Positions 33,263 through 41,648 of a stretch of 64,000 nt of DNA are shown piece after piece (positions within the stretch are counted from its first letter, which is position 1; the number at the start of each line of letters is the position of its first letter). Source of the DNA: VXNE01 sp965203615 (lineage in GTDB: Bacteria; Pseudomonadota; Gammaproteobacteria; Pseudomonadales; Azotimanducaceae). The stretch covers positions 1,488,001 to 1,552,000 of the forward strand of contig OZ241900.1 of NCBI GenBank assembly GCA_965203615.1. The letters run 5' to 3'. Made by a program: the position numbers and the translations under genes. The notes under the pieces were generated by a model. That model had not been told where the DNA came from. It was given only the letters and a program-made list of their open reading frames with translations, and searched no databases.

Positions 33263-34660
33263 ATGTCTCTACCCTCTCTCTCAGCCTCGACGAGGCGCGG
33301 CCGGCGTCGCGAGCCCACTCGTCAGAGACGCCGTGGCCAACGCCACGAGATCGCGTGCTCCCAATGCGACGCAATAACAACCGTTCCTTTTCGCCCGACT
33401 CCGGGCCGGCCGGTTTACTGCCGGCCGTGCTTTCAGCAACAGCGGCGCGGAACCGCACCCGCTTCCGCTGACATCCGGAAGAACGTGGCGGCGGAAGCGA
33501 TCCAGCCTCCGGAGTCAGATGCCAATGCGGCCACGCCGTTCCACGGCATGGCCCTGGGCATGGCTACCCAATCGGCACTCGCCGGCATGGGCATCGTCGA
33601 ACCGACCCCGATCCAGGCTCAAACGATTCCCGAACTCTTGGCAGGTCGGGATGTGATGGGCCAGGCCCGCACCGGGTCCGGAAAGACGCTGGCTTTCGGC
33701 GCACCGCTTGCCGACCGCTGCGATCCGTCGCTCGGACGGGTTCAGGCGCTGGTTTTGGTGCCAACCCGGGAATTGGCCATTCAGGTCTCCTCGGTCATCG
33801 AGGTCCTGGCGGAATCGACAGGCCTTCGCGTCCAGTCGCTGTACGGCGGCCGGTCCATCCGGCCCGAGCAGGCCGCCTTGCGACGCGGCCCCCAGATCGT
33901 CATCGGAACGCCGGGACGCACGCTCGACCATCTGCGTCAGGGTCACCTGGACCTGGGCGCCGTGCGACTCCTTGTCCTGGACGAAGCCGACGTGATGCTC
34001 GACAAGGGCTTTGCCCGTGATGTCGAAGCGATCCTCGACCGGACGCCCCCGGAGCGGCAGACCGCACTGTTCTCCGCGACCATGCCGAAGTGGGTGGCCA
34101 GCACCGCGAAGAAGCACCTGCGAGCCCCTCGGAAGGTTGAAGTCGATAGCGACTTGCAAGCGCCGCCCTCGGTGGAGCATGTCGTCTACGCCATCGACAA
34201 ATCCGACAAGATCCAGGCGCTTCAGACGCTGTTGGACGAGTGCGACGGTCCGATCATCGTGTTCGGCAGGACCAAGCACGGTGTCAGGAAACTGGCGCGT
34301 CAGCTTGACTCGCTCGGGTACCAGGTCGGGGCGCTACAGGGCAATCTCAGGCAGAACGCGCGTGAGCGAGTGCTGGCGGACTTCCGGTCCGGCACCGCGC
34401 CGATACTGGTGGCGACCAACGTTGCGGCTCGTGGACTCGATATCGAAGGCGTCGCCCAGGTCATCAACTACGACCTGCCGGACTCCCAGCAACTGTTCAC
34501 GCATCGGGTGGGACGTACCGGCCGCATGGGGCGTAGCGGCGAAGCGATCACGTTCGTCACGCCCGACGAAGCGCGCAAGTGGCGCGAGATCGAGCGGGGA
34601 CTGGGTTGTCGTTTCCCACGGGAGTCGTGGCGCGAGCGATCAGCAGCCGTTGCGGCGTAG
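33263..34660 (+). CDS. DEAD-box RNA helicase with N-terminal zinc ribbon
   Basis: 465 residues. The N-terminus is strongly basic, then a zinc-ribbon 'CSQCDAITTVPFRPTPGRPV' continuing 'YCRPCF' (two Cys pairs). The helicase core starts near residue 95: Q motif 'EPTPIQAQTIPELLAGRDVM', Walker A 'ARTGSGKT', 'PTRELA', 'TPGR', DEAD box 'VLDEADVML', 'SAT', 'RGLDIEG' and 'HRVGRTGRMG'. Function: ATP-dependent RNA unwinding in ribosome assembly or cold adaptation. The fused zinc ribbon is uncommon in gammaproteobacterial helicases and suggests acquisition from another phylum. AAGGAG lies 12 bases before the ATG. Confidence 0.9.
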   Translation: MSLPSLSASTRRGRRREPTRQRRRGQRHEIACSQCDAITTVPFRPTPGRPVYCRPCFQQQRRGTAPASADIRKNVAAEAIQPPESDANAATPFHGMALGMATQSALAGMGIVEPTPIQAQTIPELLAGRDVMGQARTGSGKTLAFGAPLADRCDPSLGRVQALVLVPTRELAIQVSSVIEVLAESTGLRVQSLYGGRSIRPEQAALRRGPQIVIGTPGRTLDHLRQGHLDLGAVRLLVLDEADVMLDKGFARDVEAILDRTPPERQTALFSATMPKWVASTAKKHLRAPRKVEVDSDLQAPPSVEHVVYAIDKSDKIQALQTLLDECDGPIIVFGRTKHGVRKLARQLDSLGYQVGALQGNLRQNARERVLADFRSGTAPILVATNVAARGLDIEGVAQVINYDLPDSQQLFTHRVGRTGRMGRSGEAITFVTPDEARKWREIERGLGCRFPRESWRERSAAVAA

Positions 34661-34718
34661 CCTCGCGCACTGGCTCGTTGCATCCGCACACCCATTTACG
34701 CGACCCGTTCGCGTGACG

Positions 34719-35903
34719 TCAGCCTAAAAACCATGGCAGCACGTCGAAACCCCTGATTCGAAACCGCGTCTTGCCACCGTGGACAAGCAAACCGCCGGTC
34801 GTCGGGTTGTCCGGAAGGCCCGTCCACCACGCGAGGTTCTGCACCGCGTCGGCGGGAACTGTCTCTCCGGACTTGACTTCGACGGGGACAAGCCTGTCAC
34901 CCAGGTCGATCAGCACATCGATCTCGCGGCCAGTCGCATCGCGCCAGAAGTGGATCGGGGCCTCTCGGCGGCGATTGGCGAAACTCTTGATGAGTTCAGA
35001 CACGACGAACGACTCGAAGATCGCTCCCCGCAGCGGATGCCGCGCCAACGTGTGTGCGTCGGGGATGTCCAGGAGATAGCAAACAAGCCCGGTATCGAGG
35101 AAGTGCAGGCGCGGTCGTTTGCGCAACCGCTTGCGGAAGTTGGCGTGGTGTGGCGGCAACGTGGTGGCCAAGTACCCGATCTCGAGGACATTGAGCCACC
35201 GACTGGCGGTTTGCTGACCCACGCCGACATCGCTCGCCAGCCGGCTCAGGTTCAGTTCCGTCGCGGTGCTGGCTGCCGCAAGCCGGACGAAATTCTCGAA
35301 GGCACGCAGGTCGGAGACCGCCAGGATTTCGCTGAGATCGCGTTCGACGTAGGTTCGAAAGTAATCGCCGAGCCACTCGCGAGGCGACAGGTTCCGGTCG
35401 TGTATCCGCGGATAGAGTCCTCGAAAAAGGGTCTCCCAGCGGTCGATGTCCGGTATTGCAGCGGTCGACTCGGACAACCTCCCCGGATCGAACATGTCTC
35501 TCTCAAGCAACTCGGGCAACGAGAATGGATAGAGGCGGAGCAAGGCACTGCGGCCGGCGAGCGTCTGCGAGACCGATTTCATCAGCAGCAGGTTCTGCGA
35601 ACCGGTCAGGACAAATCGTCCCGGGCGCGGGTCCTCGTCGACGAGAACCTGAATGTAGGACAAGAGCTCGGGCGCCCGTTGTATCTCGTCGATGACCAGG
35701 TCGTTTTCCGACGCGAGAAAGCCGCGAGGATCCTCAATTGCTCGCGACCGTACATCGGGAGCTTCAAGGGAAAGATACTCGTGGTCCGGGAAGAGCGTTT
35801 GGCAGAGGGTCGTCTTGCCGGACTGCCTTGGTCCCGTGAGCGTCACGACGGGATTCTCCGCAGCGGCGGACACCAGGGATTTCGACAGGTGGCGGGTGAG
35901 CAT
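34719..35903 (-). CDS. AAA ATPase with DUF4143 domain
   Basis: 394 residues. 'VVTLTGPRQSGKTTLCQTLF' is the Walker A of AAA_14 ATPases, followed by Walker B 'DLVIDEIQRAPELLSYIQVL' and sensor 'GRFVLTGSQNLLL'. The second half holds DUF4143 features: 'YVERDLSEILAVSDLRAFEN', 'LHFLDTGLVCYLL', and the PD-(D/E)XK-like strand 'REIDVLIDLGDRLVPVEVKS'. Such ATPases are widespread, accessory and usually single genes; some have been linked to toxin-antitoxin or defence roles without firm biochemistry. A perfect palindrome lies 38 bp upstream of the start. Confidence 0.88.
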   Translation of the reverse strand: MLTRHLSKSLVSAAAENPVVTLTGPRQSGKTTLCQTLFPDHEYLSLEAPDVRSRAIEDPRGFLASENDLVIDEIQRAPELLSYIQVLVDEDPRPGRFVLTGSQNLLLMKSVSQTLAGRSALLRLYPFSLPELLERDMFDPGRLSESTAAIPDIDRWETLFRGLYPRIHDRNLSPREWLGDYFRTYVERDLSEILAVSDLRAFENFVRLAAASTATELNLSRLASDVGVGQQTASRWLNVLEIGYLATTLPPHHANFRKRLRKRPRLHFLDTGLVCYLLDIPDAHTLARHPLRGAIFESFVVSELIKSFANRRREAPIHFWRDATGREIDVLIDLGDRLVPVEVKSGETVPADAVQNLAWWTGLPDNPTTGGLLVHGGKTRFRIRGFDVLPWFLG

Positions 35904-35941
35904 GGGTCGAGATTCTCACGACCCAGCATGGTAATGTCAAA

Positions 35942-35960
35942 TTGATGATTGAATCATCAA
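35942..35960 (-). promoter_or_regulatory. 19-bp palindromic operator candidate
   Basis: TTGATGATTGAATCATCAA is a perfect dyad around one G, about 40 bp upstream of the DUF4143 ATPase start. A related half-site (TGACGATTT) follows. Its position fits autoregulation or a repressor site. Confidence 0.45.
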
Positions 35961-35998
35961 ACTGACGATTTCAGTCTTTCCGCTGGAGTCACGCGTCC

Positions 35999-36283
35999 CG
36001 ACAACCTCAAGTCTTGATGTTCAGCTGACCCAAGAAATCCAGCTTGCCAACCGGCACACCCTTGGTTCGCAAAATGTCGTAAGCCGTGGTGGCATGAAAA
36101 TAAAAACTGGGTAGCGAAAACGACATCAGAAAGCCCTCAGCGGTAAAGGTCCACCACGGCGTGAGTACTTCCTTGCCTGCGAATCCGTTCACCACCTCGG
36201 CGGTGAGTTGCTGCAAACCGGATTGCGCCTCGGCCACAAGATCCTGCAGTGCCTGGTAGTCAAGATCCTCCGGGGCTGGCGGC
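35999..36283 (-). repeat. Direct repeat partner of 32561-32848
   Basis: The intact-gene copy of the duplicated ~285-bp segment. Here it is part of a full DUF1993 ORF, so this is the probable donor. Confidence 0.8.
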
Positions 36284-36516
36284 GGTGAGTACTCCCCTGC
36301 CTGCACGCCGTTGATCGCACCCAGGGAGAGGCTTGCAACCTGGATCACCTGAAAGCGAAACGGCAGCATGTCCGGATAGAGGCGAGTCTCGACGATCTCG
36401 TTCAGGTCCATGCTGTTTTCCTCACAGTGAGATCGACCCTTGTCGAGGTAACCCGATACCGCACCGAGGGTCTGCAGAAAACGACCGACGCTGGCTTCAT
36501 ATAGTGAAACAGACAT
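36007..36516 (-). CDS. DUF1993-family protein
   Basis: 169 residues. 'LYEASVGRFLQTLGAVSGYL' at the N-terminus, 'MDLNEIVETRLYPDMLPFRF' and 'WWTFTAEGFLMSFSLPSFYF' with 'HATTAYDILRTKGVPVGKLD' are typical of DUF1993, a DinB-like four-helix family of unknown function. Length is normal, so it appears intact, unlike its partial copy at 32.6 kb. No operon partner; the next upstream sequence on this strand is the end of the FAD oxidoreductase gene. Confidence 0.85.
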   Translation of the reverse strand: MSVSLYEASVGRFLQTLGAVSGYLDKGRSHCEENSMDLNEIVETRLYPDMLPFRFQVIQVASLSLGAINGVQAGEYSPPPAPEDLDYQALQDLVAEAQSGLQQLTAEVVNGFAGKEVLTPWWTFTAEGFLMSFSLPSFYFHATTAYDILRTKGVPVGKLDFLGQLNIKT

Positions 36517-36643
36517 ATCCGAACTCTTTTTTCTCTGGGCGCCGGCAGTCTAACGTACCTGAGGTCCTTGTCCCCGATGCCTTCCTGTCGGCGTTGGGAC
36601 CGATGGCGATCCGGTAGTGGATGTGGGCGCCGCAGCGCCGGCG

Positions 36644-38233
36644 TCACCGAGAGGTGAGGTCTCGCGCTATCTCTCGCGCGGCGTTCCAGCCCGGCAAGCC
36701 CGTCACTCCGCCGCCGGGATGCGCGCCGGCGCCGCAATGGTACAAGCCCGATATGGGTCCCCGGTAAGCGGCGTACCCCATGACAGGCCGGTTGGTCCAC
36801 AACTGGTCGGGCGTCATGGCGCCGTGGAAGATGTCCCCACCGGGCAGGCCGAAACGTTCCTCGAGATCGGCTGGTGTCAGGATCTGCCGGGCGATCACGG
36901 CGTTGCTGAAGTTCGGCGCATAGCGGTCGATGGCGGCGAATACCGCGTCGGCGGCGGCCTCCCGATGGGTGTCCCAGTCCCGGTCACGCGGAAAGTGCTG
37001 GCAGAAAAGGCTCGCCACGTGGTGTCCGGGAGGCGCGAGGGAGTCGTCGATTGTCGAGGGGATGAGCATCTCGACGATCGGCTGATCAGACCACTTGCCT
37101 CGGCGCGCATCGAGGTAGGCGTTTTCCAGGTAGTCGAGGGTGGGGCCGATCACGATCCCGGACCGATGGTGGTCCGCGGCTTCCGTGCCTGGCCGGCAAG
37201 TGAAGTCCGGCAGTTCGGTGAGGGCTACGTTCATCCGCAGCGTCGCGGACTCCGCTCGGGTACCCTGGATGCGGCGCCGGAAATCCTCGGCGAGGTGTGT
37301 CGCGGGAACGAGATCGAGGTAGAGGTTCTTCGGCGCGACATTGGCAGCGATGGCGCGCCCTTCGCAGGTCCTACCACCCTCCAGGACGACGCCTGCGGCC
37401 CGGTTGTCCTCAACGAGCACCTCGTTCACCTCGGACTCCGTTTCGACCTCGACGCCGAGCGCCAGCGCTTCCCTGAGCATGGCCTGGGTGATTGCGCCCA
37501 TGCCCCCGATCGCGTGGCCCCAGGCGCCGCGCACCCCGTCGAGTTCGCCGATCACGTGGTGCAGGAGACCGTAGGCGGTGCCGGGCGCGCGCGGCGATGC
37601 GAAGTTGCCCACCACGGCGTCGAACGCCAGCGCCGCCTTGACGTGGGCGTTCTCGAACCATGCGTCTAGGAGGTCCGCAATGGGCTTGAGGAACAGGTCA
37701 GCGAGGTCACGGCGACGTTCCATCGACAATCCCACGACGTTGATGGCCGCGACTCCCGCGTTGAGCCAGTCCGCCACGCCGCCACCCACGTTGGGGGGCG
37801 TGCGTCGCATCTGGCGGCGCACGATATCGCCGACTTCTCGAACCATGGTGCGAAAATCGGCAAGTGCGCGGCCGTCGTGGACGGAAAAGCGCGCGAACTC
37901 GTGGGCGGTTGCGGCATCGTCGTTGTGGATCGACAGCGACTCGCTATCCGATAGCGGCAGGAAATTGGCCTGCGCTCGCGGGACAAAGCGCAGACCGTGG
38001 GATTTGAGACGCAGGTCCCGGATGATCTCCGGCGCGAGCAGGCTCACGGTATAGCTGGCGGTGGAGTTGCGGAAGCCGGGATGGAACTCCTCCGTAACCG
38101 CAGCACCACCGACAATGGATCGACGTTCCAGCACGCGTACCCTCAAGCCCGCCCTTGCCAGGTAGCACGCGCAAACAAGGCCGTTGTGGCCTCCGCCGAC
38201 GATGATGACATCCGCCTGGTCCGAAGATGTCAT
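36644..38233 (-). CDS. FAD-dependent oxidoreductase, phytoene-desaturase/PYROXD2-like
   Basis: 529 residues. 'DVIIVGGGHNGLVCACYLAR' is the Rossmann FAD loop, followed by 'VRVLERRSIVGGAAVTEEF' (R-x-x-x-G-G-A motif). C-terminal 'SGLYHCGAGAHPGGGVTGLP' with 'GWNAAREIA' is the family ATG-region signature of CrtI/PYROXD2-type proteins. The substrate is unknown; no carotenoid genes are nearby. It is the last gene of a TRAP-transporter operon, 25 bases after dctM, so it may act on the imported carboxylate or related metabolite. Confidence 0.88.
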   Translation of the reverse strand: MTSSDQADVIIVGGGHNGLVCACYLARAGLRVRVLERRSIVGGAAVTEEFHPGFRNSTASYTVSLLAPEIIRDLRLKSHGLRFVPRAQANFLPLSDSESLSIHNDDAATAHEFARFSVHDGRALADFRTMVREVGDIVRRQMRRTPPNVGGGVADWLNAGVAAINVVGLSMERRRDLADLFLKPIADLLDAWFENAHVKAALAFDAVVGNFASPRAPGTAYGLLHHVIGELDGVRGAWGHAIGGMGAITQAMLREALALGVEVETESEVNEVLVEDNRAAGVVLEGGRTCEGRAIAANVAPKNLYLDLVPATHLAEDFRRRIQGTRAESATLRMNVALTELPDFTCRPGTEAADHHRSGIVIGPTLDYLENAYLDARRGKWSDQPIVEMLIPSTIDDSLAPPGHHVASLFCQHFPRDRDWDTHREAAADAVFAAIDRYAPNFSNAVIARQILTPADLEERFGLPGGDIFHGAMTPDQLWTNRPVMGYAAYRGPISGLYHCGAGAHPGGGVTGLPGWNAAREIARDLTSR

Positions 38234-38258
38234 TCTCCGGAACCTCCGACGCCTTCGC

Positions 38259-39617
38259 TCACCCCATCATCCCGGGCAGCCACAGAACGATACCCGGCCA
38301 CGCCAGCAGCACGGCGACGGTCAGCACGTCGGCGACAAAGAACGGGCCGATGCCGCGAAACACGTCCTGCAACGGAATTGCGAGCGACCCCCCGCGTTCG
38401 TCGCGCAGGCCCCGCGCAACGCCAGCCACAACGAAACAGTTGAGGCCGATGGGCGGCGTGATGAGACAGATCTCCGCCATCTTCACGACCACGATGCCGA
38501 ACCAGATCGGGTCGTAGCCGAGCGCGATCACCGCCGGATACACGACCGGCAGCGTCAGCACCAGCATGCCGATGGCATCCATGAACATGCCCAGTACGGC
38601 GTAGGCGAGCAGGATGCAGATCACGATCAGGAGCGGTGGCATGTCCAGCGTGACCACCCAGTCCGCAAACGCACCGGGCAGTCCCGCAAAGCCGAGGAAA
38701 CGCACGAACAGGAACACGCCCCAGATCAGTGTGAAGATCATCACCGTGAGCTTGGCGGTCTCCATCAGGGCTTCCCGCAGGCGGCTTCCCATCTGCTTGA
38801 CCGAACGCTGGCGCCAGGCGCGCCAACCATAGAGGCAGAACACCACGGCGGCACCCAGCGCACCCGCCTCGGTGGGCGTCGCGGCACCCGAATACAGCGC
38901 CCCGAAGATGATGCCGACGACCAGGAAGATGGGCAGTGCGCCCGGCAGGCTGGCGAATCGCTGCCGCCAGGTGAAGCCGCCGATGGATTGCCCGAGGTCC
39001 GGCCGGATCACGCACATGCCGACGATCAGGCCGGCGTAGATCAACACGGAAACGACGCCCGGAAGCAATCCCGCGAGCAACAGCTTGCCCACCGACTCCT
39101 CGACGATGATGGCGTAGATCACGAGTATCGCGGACGGCGGGATCAGCGACGCCAAAGTGCCCCCTGCCGCGATGACGCCCGCCGTGAGTCGTTTGCTGTA
39201 GCGGTTCCGGAGCATGTCGGGAATGGCGACGCGGGAAAAAACCGCGGCCGTCGCCGTCGAGGCACCGGACACCGCGGCGAAGCCGGCGCTGGCGAAAACC
39301 GTCGATACGGCAAGCCCCCCCGGCACCCAACCCACCCAACGCCTCGCCGCCTCGAACAATCGCGTCGTCAGGCCGGCGTGGAATGCCAGGAATCCGATCA
39401 GGATAAAGAGCGGCAGGACGGACAGCGGATAGGTCACGGTCTTGGAATGGGGAATGGTCCCCGCCACCGCCGCCGCCACGTTCCATCCCTTGAGCGCCAG
39501 CAACCCCAGGAACCCCGTCAGCGCCGCGGCGATATAGACGCGAACGCCGAGGGCAACCAGGGTGACGAGCAGGACGACACCGGCAATGCCCGCCCACAGT
39601 TCGCTGCCGCCGGTCAT
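38259..39617 (-). CDS. dctM: TRAP transporter large permease (DctM)
   Basis: 452 residues, twelve or so membrane helices. Family motifs: 'GFLGLLALKGWN', 'PLSVLPLFILIGFLAFHAGL', 'STVFASAGFAAVSGASTATA', 'GGTLASLIPPSAILVIYAII' and 'VVKMAEICLITPPIGLNCFV'. It overlaps dctQ by four bases. The subunit carries the substrate/Na+ pathway of tripartite ATP-independent transporters that take up organic acids using a periplasmic binding protein. Confidence 0.93.
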   Translation of the reverse strand: MTGGSELWAGIAGVVLLVTLVALGVRVYIAAALTGFLGLLALKGWNVAAAVAGTIPHSKTVTYPLSVLPLFILIGFLAFHAGLTTRLFEAARRWVGWVPGGLAVSTVFASAGFAAVSGASTATAAVFSRVAIPDMLRNRYSKRLTAGVIAAGGTLASLIPPSAILVIYAIIVEESVGKLLLAGLLPGVVSVLIYAGLIVGMCVIRPDLGQSIGGFTWRQRFASLPGALPIFLVVGIIFGALYSGAATPTEAGALGAAVVFCLYGWRAWRQRSVKQMGSRLREALMETAKLTVMIFTLIWGVFLFVRFLGFAGLPGAFADWVVTLDMPPLLIVICILLAYAVLGMFMDAIGMLVLTLPVVYPAVIALGYDPIWFGIVVVKMAEICLITPPIGLNCFVVAGVARGLRDERGGSLAIPLQDVFRGIGPFFVADVLTVAVLLAWPGIVLWLPGMMG

Positions 39618-40222
39618 CGTGTCGCCTCGTTGTCGGTATCGGAGAGCCGAATCTCGGTTTCAGCCTGCGCAGCCACGTCCTGAATGGTCGGCACGGCGAC
39701 GGGTTCCAGTCCCGGATGCAGCACGAGGCGCCAATATCCCGCCAACTGGACCAGCAGCCGTACCAGCAGCACGGAAAGCGCCAGAGGCACGACGAGTTTC
39801 GCCGGCCAAGTCGCCAGTTCGATGTCGATGGTGCTGTCACCGAAGTCGAAGGCGCGCTCGAAATGCCGCCACGCGTAGGGAATGAGCACGCCGACGATGA
39901 ATGCCGCGAGCGCCGTCCCCAGCATCTCGGTCAGCCACAGCCCGCGGCCCTTGAGACGGGCGACCAGGATCTCCATGCGCACATGCGCCCCGACGCGCTG
40001 CACGAACGCGATGGACAGGACGGCGAAACCGACCATCGACACTTCCACGACGTCGATGTAGCCGAAGATCGGCGCGTCGAACACCGTGCGCAGGACGATC
40101 TGCGCGACGCCGAGCAGCATCAGGGCGAAGATCAGTACGCCGGCGCAGAGGTTGAGGCCGTTTTCGATCAGGCCAAGATGGCGGTCAGCCCAGTCCAGGC
40201 GGCGACCGAAGGCGTCGTTCAC
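39614..40222 (-). CDS. dctQ: TRAP transporter small permease (DctQ)
   Basis: 202 residues with four membrane helices: 'GLNLCAGVLIFALMLLGVAQ', 'YIDVVEVSMVGFAVLSIAF', 'EMLGTALAAFIVGVLIPYAW' and 'WPAKLVVPLALSVLLVRLLV'. The 'RVGAHVRMEILVARL' loop is a DctQ hallmark. It lies between dctP (13 bases apart) and dctM (4-base overlap). The C-terminus is extended and acidic. Confidence 0.9.
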   Translation of the reverse strand: MNDAFGRRLDWADRHLGLIENGLNLCAGVLIFALMLLGVAQIVLRTVFDAPIFGYIDVVEVSMVGFAVLSIAFVQRVGAHVRMEILVARLKGRGLWLTEMLGTALAAFIVGVLIPYAWRHFERAFDFGDSTIDIELATWPAKLVVPLALSVLLVRLLVQLAGYWRLVLHPGLEPVAVPTIQDVAAQAETEIRLSDTDNEATR

Positions 40223-40234
40223 GATGCCCGGGGC

Positions 40235-41266
40235 CTACGGGACCGTCTGCCCGACCGCCCCGAATACGGCTTCCACCAACCCCGAAGCATCGAACCGCCG
40301 CGAGTTCTCATCGATCCAGGCATCGATCACCGGCTTGCCGGCGCGTGCGCGAAACTCGGCCAGTTGCGCCTCGGTATAGCGGATCTCCTCGAGCGAACGC
40401 TCGAGCATCGGCAGGTTTTCGGCGTCGACATCGACGTATGCCTGGATCTGCGCGGCGATGACCTCCTCCTTCACGTCCGCCAGCAGTTGCTTGTACTGCG
40501 GGGGAAGCGCCTCGTAGGCAGTAATGCCGAACACCAGCGGACAGTCGGCCGTCCCCGGCGAGAGGTTGCCCGTGAACCACTCTGCCACCTCGTGGATGCG
40601 GTAGGAGACATGGCCGTAGGTGAACGGGAAGGACGCCGCGTCCATCGTCCCCTGCTGGACGCCGGTATAGACCTCCGTCGCCGTAGAACTGGCCGGCGTG
40701 GCGCCAAGCAGTTTCATGGCCTGGCCGAGGCCGCCTCCCGCGCGGACGGTCAGCCCTTTCCAGCCTTCGAGATCTGTCGGGGGCTCGCCTCGGCCAAGAA
40801 GCTCGTACTGGGGCAGGAACGTGGAGGTGTAGATCATGGCGTTCCACCGCGCCATTTCCCGCGACACCGCGGGATGGGCATACACCGCCTCGCGAATGCG
40901 GCGGTTCGCGTCCCAGTTCGACATCGGCAGGAACGGCATCGTCAACACCATCAGCGCCGGGTTCTTTCTCGGATGGTAGAAGTTGCAGAACATCGCCGCC
41001 TGGAATGCCTCGATAGCGATGCCGTCCAGGTTCTCGCGGGCCTTGGAGAGGGCTTCGCCATAGTGCAGCGTCATCCGCCAGGCGCCGCCCGTTCTCTCCT
41101 CGACAACGCCCGCCAACGCATCCGCAACGGCGGTCCCCGCGCGCGGCTTGCCCCAAAGCGATACGTCCCACGACAGTTTCGGGCCATCGACCGTCTCGGC
41201 GGCAGCCGATCCCAAGCCAAAAACGGCGAAGGCAGTCAGAATGGCGCGCGCGCAGAAAGTTCCCAT
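40235..41266 (-). CDS. dctP: TRAP transporter substrate-binding protein (DctP family)
   Basis: 343 residues. A signal peptide 'MGTFCARAILTAFAVFGLGS' precedes the mature protein. Family signs include 'AFQAAMFCNFYHPRKNPALM' and 'DLEGWKGLTVRAGGGLGQAM' followed by 'TEVYTGVQQGTMDAASFPFT'. The Arg in 'LTVRAGG' is at the position of the conserved carboxylate-binding Arg. It leads the operon dctP-dctQ-dctM-FAD oxidoreductase. The ligand is unknown, probably an organic acid. Confidence 0.9.
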   Translation of the reverse strand: MGTFCARAILTAFAVFGLGSAAAETVDGPKLSWDVSLWGKPRAGTAVADALAGVVEERTGGAWRMTLHYGEALSKARENLDGIAIEAFQAAMFCNFYHPRKNPALMVLTMPFLPMSNWDANRRIREAVYAHPAVSREMARWNAMIYTSTFLPQYELLGRGEPPTDLEGWKGLTVRAGGGLGQAMKLLGATPASSTATEVYTGVQQGTMDAASFPFTYGHVSYRIHEVAEWFTGNLSPGTADCPLVFGITAYEALPPQYKQLLADVKEEVIAAQIQAYVDVDAENLPMLERSLEEIRYTEAQLAEFRARAGKPVIDAWIDENSRRFDASGLVEAVFGAVGQTVP

Positions 41267-41537
41267 GCGGGCTTCCAGTCAAGAGGTGTCAAACGAGTGT
41301 GGTGACGCGCCTCGAACGTGTCAAGGATGGTCCCGAAGACGCGCCAGGGCCCGACTGGCTATGGGCGGGCGAATTCCGGTCCCTTCAGCCAGTTCGCGGG
41401 AAGTCGCTCGATGACTTCCCGCATTGCAGCTTCCGACCTCGGGTACTGCCTTTGTCGTCCGTGTCTGCAATCCAGCCGGCCAGCGCCGCGCATCGCATCC
41501 AATTGGGTGTCGTCCGGTGGTCGGCTCGGCGCCGCTC
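41267..41537. other. Gap upstream of dctP, possible remnant
   Basis: No gene. On the minus strand a frame continues out of repeat copy B through 'EAAMREVIERLPANWLKGPE' and stops at 41359; it has no recognisable family and no independent start. It could be the C-terminal end of a lost gene. The dctP promoter should lie in the part nearest 41300. Confidence 0.3.
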
Positions 41538-41648
41538 GCGCCATGAAGTCCGTCACCCTACGGGTGCCGTGTTTCACCCCCGCAGGCCCACCTATCACCC
41601 TGCGCCTTGATCGGCACTACGTGCCGTCCTACGTCGCACGCTGCTAGC
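41538..41648 (-). repeat. Dispersed intergenic repeat, copy B
   Basis: Reverse orientation relative to copy A. On the minus strand it reads GGCTAGCAG, 'ACGGCACGTAGTGCCGATCA', then 'GGGGGTGAAACACGGCACCC' and finally 'GACTTCATGGCGC'. It overlaps the 3' end of the upstream minus-strand gene and supplies that protein's last residues. In the stem after ACGGC the bases differ from copy A but can still pair (CACCC/GGGTG). Confidence 0.75.
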
